64,000 nucleotides of DNA from Cyrtodaria siliqua (Eukaryota > Mollusca > Bivalvia > Adapedonta > Hiatellidae). Location: the NCBI GenBank assembly GCA_037043455.1, contig JAWPHD010011281.1, positions 21,360 through 85,359 on the forward strand, read 5' to 3'. The notes under the pieces are model-generated. The model saw nothing but the letters and a program-made list of their open reading frames with translations. It did no database searches and was not told the origin of the DNA. Numbering within the stretch: position 1 is the first letter of the stretch; every line of letters begins with the position of its first letter. A program made the position numbers and the translations under genes. Shown here one piece after another: positions 59,452-64,000 of the stretch.

Positions 59452-60141
59452 ATGACTTAGGTAAATTATTCAGTAAATTTATCAGATGCCCAGAAACGAA
59501 GTCTGGCAAAAGCATATGAAAACAAAAGTGAATTAACGCTCAGGTTAAAAAATAACCAACTAACTGGAAACTTTCCTTTGCTACTTACAGCTACCCAGAT
59601 TAACAGTATTAACAAGGCTAAATCTGGTGGGCAGGGATTAGACATAAATATATCAAAATCGCAAATGAGATCTCAGTCCAAGAATGGAGGCTTTTTAGGT
59701 GCATTAGCTGGTTTGTTGACTAAAACTATATTACCAACAGTTGCAAAATGTGTTCCAAAAGTATTAGCACCACTAGCAACAGGAGCATTAAGTGGCTTAG
59801 CAAGTACTGGAATTGGTAAACTATTCGGAAATGGGATGGTAACTATTCCTAGTGGCAAAAAACAAGCACTTCTTGGATCAAATAAATTAACACTTGCGCA
59901 AAGAAACAAGATGATAAAGTCTAAAGGTTGTTGTCCTATTAAACTGACAAAGCAGCAACAACAAGATGGAGGATTTCTTGGAATGCTTGCATCATTAGGA
60001 ATTCCGTTGATTGGATCTCTTATTAGTGGTTTAACTGGAAAAGGTTTGCAAGTAGGTAGAAAAGGAAAAGGATTGAGAGTTGATCGTGGAAAAGGTTTAC
60101 AAGAAGACTCACAAATAAGGCCGTACATAAAAAAAAATTGA
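59452..60141 (+). pseudogene. Glycine-rich hydrophobic Polinton protein, stop at codon 3
   Basis: The likely ATG is 59452-59454, eighteen bases after the capsid stop, but codon 3 is TAG (59458-59460). The frame then stays open to 60141, about 226 codons. The N-terminal part (VNYSVNLSDAQKRSLAKAYE, then LRLKNNQLTG and LLLTATQINSINKA) and glycine-rich hydrophobic helices (GGFLGALAGLLTK..., GGFLGMLASLGIPLIGSLISGL) are typical of a conserved Polinton protein whose helices suggest membrane activity. The C-terminus is Lys/Gly-rich repeats (GKGLQVGRKGKGLRVDRGKGLQ). Suppression of the early stop, or re-initiation downstream, cannot be excluded. It is adjacent to the protease gene. Confidence 0.7.
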
Positions 60142-60176
60142 ATTTAAAAAAACAAACTATCTCTAACTTAGATATA

Positions 60177-60575
60177 ATGAAATGGGTTAAGCAGCTAGGT
60201 AAACAGAAATTCAATGGGGTGTACAGCAAAAACAAATTACCAGCAAAACAAATTAAACAAGAATGTGGTATTATTAATCTTGATGATTATATCGGACCTG
60301 GTACACATTGGACTTGTTACTATGATAATTATTACTTCGATCCGTTTGGCTTGAGCCTACTAAAAGAAGTTTTAGGGTACATACCTAATATAAAATACAA
60401 CACTATTCAATACCAAGATAAAACTAGTGTCTTGTGCGTATATTTCTGTTTGTACTTTGTCAAAAAGTTGCAAGAGGGAAATAGTGCGTACGATATTCTT
60501 TACAAATTATTAAAACCATACAAACCAATAGAAAATGAAAACATTATAAAATCATATTTTGTAAATGAAGTTTAA
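60177..60575 (+). CDS. PRO: Polinton adenain-like cysteine protease (Ulp1/C48 fold)
   Basis: 132 codons from ATG 60177 (MKWVKQLG). The frame is open further upstream but without ATG and overlapping the previous gene. The catalytic layout is complete: His in GPGTHWTCYY, Asp in YYFDPFG, Gln in QYQDK and Cys in the SVLCVYFCLYF block. The order H-D-Q-C is that of the adenovirus maturation protease and Ulp1 family. The length fits Polinton PRO proteins. It would process virion proteins encoded just upstream. The final box reads CVYFC where CGYYC is more usual, so the nucleophile position should be checked by alignment. Frame intact. Confidence 0.85.
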   Translation: MKWVKQLGKQKFNGVYSKNKLPAKQIKQECGIINLDDYIGPGTHWTCYYDNYYFDPFGLSLLKEVLGYIPNIKYNTIQYQDKTSVLCVYFCLYFVKKLQEGNSAYDILYKLLKPYKPIENENIIKSYFVNEV

Positions 60576-60591
60576 TCTAATCATATTATAT

Positions 60592-60746
60592 ATGAGTCAT
60601 TGTATCAAAGAAAAAATGGTTACTGAAAATGTTAATCCTAAGTATGTTTTAGCAAAAAATGGTAGAAAAATGTTAAGAGCAACTTGTGCATCTTGCGGTA
60701 TTACTAAAACAAAGTTTGTTAACAGTGGCGGGTCCAGGATTTCAGC

Positions 60747-60808
<62 letters not shown>

Positions 60809-61941
60809 GTAACATTTTAGTCAAATTTCTAGCCTCATAAAACGGTGGGGGGGGGGGGGGGCGTAACATTTTAGTCAAATTTCGGGTCCGTCCCTAGCCT
60901 CATAAAACGGTTGCGGTAGTGCATTGATAGGGTAAAAAAGTCCTTTTTCAAATAAAAGCATTTAAGAATGTGTTAATTGAACCACTCATTAGCCATTAAG
61001 CGTCGAGCGAGCGAAAAAAAATTGTACTGAGGGCGTGCTTCGAAATTGTTTGATATTTTATCTACAGTAACATGGACATACATGTATGAATAAAAAAGTC
61101 CGTTTTCAAATAAAAGGATTGAAGAATGTGTTAATTAAACCACTCATTAGCCATTATGCGTCGAGCGAGCGAAGCCTTCGATCGAGAACATTTTTTATTC
61201 TGAGGGCGTGCATCGAAATTGTTTGATATTTTATCTACAGTGACATGGACATATATGTATGAATAAAAAAGTCCGTTTTCAAATAAAAGCATTTAAGATA
61301 GCCAGTATGCGTCGAGCGAGCGAAGCGATCGAAAACATTTTTTATACTGAGGGCGTGCATCGAAATTGTTTGATATGTTATTTACAGTAACATGGACATA
61401 CATGTATGAATAAATAAAGTCCGTTTTCAAATAAAATGAATTAAGAATGTGTTAATTAAACCACTCATTAGCTATTATGCGTCGAGCGAGCGAAGCGAGC
61501 GAAAAAAAAATTACACTGAGAGCGTGCAACGAAATTGTTTGATATTTTATCTACAGTAACATGGACATACATGTATGATCCGGAAATTTTAGGTGGGGGG
61601 GGGGGGGGGGGGGGTGGGGGGCGCGCGTCAGCTGCGCCAATCCCCCCCCCCCCCGATCCGCTAGTGCATAAAGCTTTCCTCCCTTTGCTACCCAAAAACG
61701 GGCTAACACTTCCTGGTTATAAATATTGCGGTCCGGGTAATCCGCTTGATAGTGGAGAGCCGGTAAATTAGATGCTGTTTGCAAAGATCATGATATTTGT
61801 TATGATGAAAATCCTAGTAATAAATCAATGTGTGATACAAACATGCTTACTGGTTTGAAATCTAGTAAGTCTAAAACTATTGGAGAAAAGATTGCTAAGA
61901 ATTTGATAGTAAAACCAGTTATTAGTGCAAATATAAACTAG
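60592..61941 (+). pseudogene. Polinton zinc-ribbon + phospholipase-A2-like gene, split by an insertion
   Basis: The 5' part (60592-60722) encodes MSHCIKEKMVTENVNPKYV then AKNGRKMLRATCASCG and TKFV. This is a small CxxC protein like the DUF5679-type zinc-ribbon of Polintons. Coding is then interrupted by a 944-bp insertion (60723-61666). After it, coding resumes with [19 protein letters not shown], the calcium-loop motif (YCGPG) of phospholipase-A2-like domains. A frame change at about 61769 precedes the catalytic HDICY motif. The frame ends at TAG 61939-61941, the same frame in which the integrase begins. Such PLA2-like domains help virions cross membranes in other virus groups; that role here is inference. 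The gene is non-functional as it stands. Confidence 0.7.
60723..61666. mobile_element. G/C-homopolymer-bounded insertion with tandem ~165-bp repeats inside the Polinton
   Basis: Ends read CAGTGGCGGGTCCAGG on the left and CCGCTAGTG on the right, giving imperfect inverted repeats (7 of 9). Next to them lie very long G runs (about 60750-60807, 60847-60861 and 61595-61620) and a C run (61643-61654). Between are four tandem units (about 60933, 61091, 61263 and 61412), each with aaaaagtccgttttcaaataaaa, gttaattaaaccactcattagc, cgtcgagcgagcgaa, ctgagggcgtgcatcgaaattg and catggacatacatgtatga. The family is unnamed but looks like a common marine-invertebrate non-autonomous DNA element. No clear target duplication was found. 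Confidence 0.65.
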
Positions 61942-62817
61942 GACTCGGAACCCAAAAAACGAGAAAAAGCCTTGAAATGGACTGACAAGTTAGCAGATGA
62001 ACTTCATAAACCTATACGAAGAAAGTTCACTCAACGCCGTGTGATTGTTAATGAAATTGATAAAATATGGTCTGCTGACTTGGTTGATATGCAATCGTTT
62101 TCAAAGCTTACTGTTATTGATTTATTTAGTAAATTTGCTTGGGCTGTACCCGTTCCAAATAAAACTGGTTTAGAAATTACTAAAGCGTTTCAACAGATAA
62201 TCAGTACAGGAAGACAGTGTAAATTGTTGTGGGTTGATCAAGGTGTGGAATTTTACAACAAGACGTTTAAGCAATTTCTTGATGATAGTAATATCAAAAT
62301 GTATCACACGTTTAATTTTGGAAAAGCTGTAGTAATTGAACGATTTAACAGAACATTAAAAGAGAGGATGTGGAAATATTTCACAGCAAACAATACAAAC
62401 ACATATTTAGACATGTTACAAGGAATGGTTGACAAGTATAATAGCACAAAACATCGGAGTATTAAAATGACACCGACTGAAGCAAGTGATGAAAAGAATA
62501 AAGGAACGGTGTATTTCAACTTGTATGGAAAAATGAGAAGCAATCAAATTAAGCCAAAGTTTAAAATAGGGGATAATGTTAGAATCAGCAAATATAAAAG
62601 AACGTTTGAGAAAGGTTATACTCCAAATTGGACTGAAGAAATATTTATTGTTGATGAAATTCAAAACACAAATCCTATGACATACAAAATAAAAGATTTA
62701 AACAACGAAAATATTGATGGAAGCATTTATGAATTAGAAATGAAGATTTCAATAGTTGGGTTCCATTTAAGGATATTGAAAATATTAAATAATATCTTGA
62801 ATGATGCAGAGCGATGA
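61942..62817 (+). pseudogene. INT: Polinton RVE-family integrase, start lost
   Basis: DDE integrase that inserts the element and duplicates six bases. The frame runs from just after TAG 61939-61941 to TGA 62815-62817. Motifs: KWTDKLADELHKPIRRKF at the N-terminus; first Asp in WSADLVDM; second Asp in LLWVDQGVEFYN; Glu in VVIERFNRTLKERM, about 35 residues after the second Asp. The fold ends with an SH3-like region (FKIGDNVRISKYKRTFEKGYTP, then a WTEE...YKIKDL segment). No in-frame ATG precedes the catalytic core; the first codon candidate is TTG at 61972. A short deletion seems present between SADLVDMQSFSK and LTVIDLF compared with the family, and the last ~30 residues look frame-shifted. It overlaps the TIR extension. 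Confidence 0.9.
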
Positions 62818-62835
62818 TGAAGACTAACTTTGCTT

Positions 62836-63065
62836 AAACCGGATTGATTAGTAGTATAGAAAGTGGGGGTATAGGGCGAGTTTCCCTGAGCGGGGTGCTT
62901 GAGAAAACTAATGAAATATGTTGGTGTTGATTTAGGCGTGACTTACATTTAGATCTTGGTGATATAAATGAGAGTAACGCCTGAGTCCCCACTGGCATAT
63001 TTCACTAGTTGTTCTCGTTCCCCGCGAGGGAAAACTGGCCTGGTACCCCCACTATCTATACTACT
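62836..63065 (-). repeat. Polinton right TIR (230 bp), itself palindromic
   Basis: Inverse of the left TIR. It starts aaaccggattgattagtagtatag and ends ctatactact. Its own inner and outer ends both carry the agtagtatag(a/t)(t/a)agtggg motif, so the element holds four copies of the terminal motif. Confidence 0.93.
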
Positions 63066-63071
63066 AAAATA

Positions 63072-63252
63072 ATTAGTGCTTTCATACCTACATGTAGTCA
63101 GGCAGTAAGTATACGTTCTACCAGGACCAGTTTATTACATATATATGAGTCCCTACATACTTACTCCCTGATGTAGTGTTCGGAATGTGTTCGGCTTTTA
63201 CCCTCAACCGTATTTTCGATTCTATTCTATTCTTGTTTCTGCGAAAAGAAAC
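63072..63252. other. Flank right of the Polinton
   Basis: The first 17 bp (attagtgctttcatacct) continue the host repeat. After 63088 the sequence differs from the 29.7-30.1 kb copy. A weak inverted pair (gtcaggcagtaagta at about 63097, tacttactccctgatg at about 63157) surrounds a short AT loop. Confidence 0.5.
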
Positions 63253-63537
63253 ATGGCGTCTGCTGTGTTAAAATTTGGCCGGGTCATTAGAAAAAGTGGT
63301 ATCCTATTAAGAATTCAGACCCACTGTCGACAGTTGTTCCGGAATGAAGAGTTTCATAAAAGCCCACATCAGTTTGGTATTATATTTTTGCAAATTATTT
63401 TCATCAAATCGTTAAATATACAAATAATTGATTTGCAAAGAACCTTGACCCTACTGTTGAGTGGGAGGGGTATCTACCTACCTATCTTTTTACATATGGT
63501 TGTTAATAAATACCTACCCGAAAATATCCAATCCTAA
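63253..63537 (+). CDS. Possible first coding exon of a host gene
   Basis: An ATG in good Kozak context (gaaacATGG) at 63253 opens a frame beginning MASAVLKFGRVIRKSGILLR. It is Arg/Lys-rich with no acidic residue for about 30 residues, which resembles a mitochondrial targeting peptide. The frame stays open to 63537, but the part after the tract HKSPHQ looks intronic (AT-rich, hydrophobic, no pattern). A donor-like tttg|gtatta lies near 63378-63381. I do not recognise the protein and cannot see further exons before the window ends. It lies under 200 bp from the Polinton. Confidence 0.35.
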   Translation: MASAVLKFGRVIRKSGILLRIQTHCRQLFRNEEFHKSPHQFGIIFLQIIFIKSLNIQIIDLQRTLTLLLSGRGIYLPIFLHMVVNKYLPENIQS

Positions 63538-63870
63538 CTATGCTGACCATATAACACACACAATTTAGTATCAGTCATGCCCAGTGCAACAAAAAATCCG
63601 CATTGGATGATTCGTGACCTGCTTTTTCCCCCAAAATATTTTCCAAATGAAAGTAAATGCCTTCTTTTTGAATTCTGAGGTCAAAATGACCATAGTACAC
63701 TTCAAACTGTGCTTCACAAAAATTAGTGCAGCAGGTCCAGCTTACATTCAATTGTCATGCGGTTTTCGCTAGAAGCAAGTTAAATGTTTCAGAAATAAAG
63801 GAAAACATTCAATACATACTAGCCCTGTGTCTTTCACCACTCCTATGCTTCACAGTAACTTACTCAATTG
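63538..63870. other. Non-coding stretch
   Basis: Nothing is recognised between the possible exon and the inverted repeat copy at the window end. Confidence 0.45.
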
Positions 63871-64000
63871 ATAACTTTCACATTCGGTCAACTTCCGGTA
63901 GGTCGAGATATTCAGTAGGTGAAAATAAAGGGGTTTACTTGGACTTTATCGTCAATCTCTATATTAAAAATGAAAATATAAGACCATGATTTAATTTAAA
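63871..64000 (-). repeat. Inverted copy of 29610-29743
   Basis: ataactttcacattcggtca, cttccggtaggtcgagatat and the terminal taagaccatgatttaa mirror the sequence just left of the fold-back arm at 29745. It continues past the window edge. Confidence 0.85.

Larger units (their letters stand above)
51765..63065. mobile_element. Polinton/Maverick element, 11.3 kb, defective
   Basis: Bounded by AGTAGTATAG...CTATACTACT termini with AG/CT ends and a perfect 6-bp duplication AAAATA (51759-51764 and 63066-63071), as Polintons make. It encodes protein-primed DNA polymerase B, RVE integrase, adenain-like protease, penton and major capsid homologues and several small proteins. Genes on minus (52-56.5 kb) and plus (56.6-62.8 kb) diverge from about 56.5 kb. 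Typical Polintons are 15-20 kb and also encode an FtsK/HerA-type packaging ATPase, which I could not find. The polymerase is riddled with lesions and the phospholipase-like gene carries an insertion. The copy is therefore defective although capsid and protease frames are open. Confidence 0.96.

Noticed and set aside
59673..60128. Minus-strand ORF of 151 codons
   Set aside because: Antisense to the glycine-rich Polinton protein; proline/cysteine runs come from its glycine codons.
60138..60176. TTG at 60138 as protease start
   Set aside because: The ATG at 60177 begins the conserved part, and the upstream frame overlaps the previous gene without conserved residues.
61468..61784. Poly-glycine/poly-proline ORFs
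   Set aside because: Created by G and C homopolymers of an inserted repeat. On plus, only the last part (phospholipase-like motif) is real coding.

Overview
This is a eukaryotic, AT-rich, repeat-dominated genomic window, most probably from a bivalve mollusc. I infer that from the style of the dispersed repeats, the tRNA-derived SINEs, a PHD-finger LINE, TTAA and TA MITEs, and a Polinton. No bacterial operon structure, rRNA or CRISPR is present. Very little looks like conventional host coding sequence. The one host-gene candidate is a possible first coding exon beginning at 63253.

Layout. 1-2078: mostly unassigned, with a 1.1 kb candidate hAT-like non-autonomous element (790-1907). 2079-19475: a ~17 kb array of a 39-bp minisatellite (about 430 units) with multi-kilobase higher-order copies. 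It is broken by two SINE insertions (6141-6352, 18943-19357) whose target-site duplications are made of array sequence. 19492-25113: a 5.6 kb element with ~675-bp terminal inverted repeats and a short target duplication. It carries a spliced C2H2 zinc-finger gene (+) and a small spliced basic-protein gene (-), with a Tc1-like MITE nested inside. 25114-44415: non-coding DNA with two copies of a tRNA-Thr-like SINE, fold-back and palindromic repeats (29.6-32.9 kb), a dispersed ~0.35-kb repeat family, several diverged tandem repeats, a TTAA MITE and a ~200-bp tandem array. 44416-48190: an APE-type LINE with one intact ORF of more than 1,000 codons, preceded by a PHD-finger segment. 48190-51308: mostly unassigned, with a 48-bp tandem repeat. 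51765-63065: an 11.3 kb Polinton/Maverick flanked by a perfect 6-bp AAAATA duplication.

The Polinton carries, on the minus strand, a decayed protein-primed DNA polymerase B, an acidic-tailed protein and a small coiled-coil protein. On the plus strand it carries penton (minor capsid), a small amphipathic protein, major capsid protein, a glycine-rich hydrophobic protein, an adenain-like cysteine protease, a zinc-ribbon/phospholipase-A2-like gene and an RVE integrase. Capsid and protease frames are open. The polymerase has three premature stops and two frameshifts, the phospholipase-like gene is split by a 0.94 kb insertion, and the integrase has lost its start. No packaging ATPase was found. 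This is therefore a defective copy that still has open virion-protein frames.

The Polinton inserted into one copy of a repeat whose other copy, inverted at 30061-30556, preserves the unoccupied target site. Each Polinton TIR is itself an imperfect palindrome. These two points and the zinc-finger-carrying TIR element are the most interesting observations.
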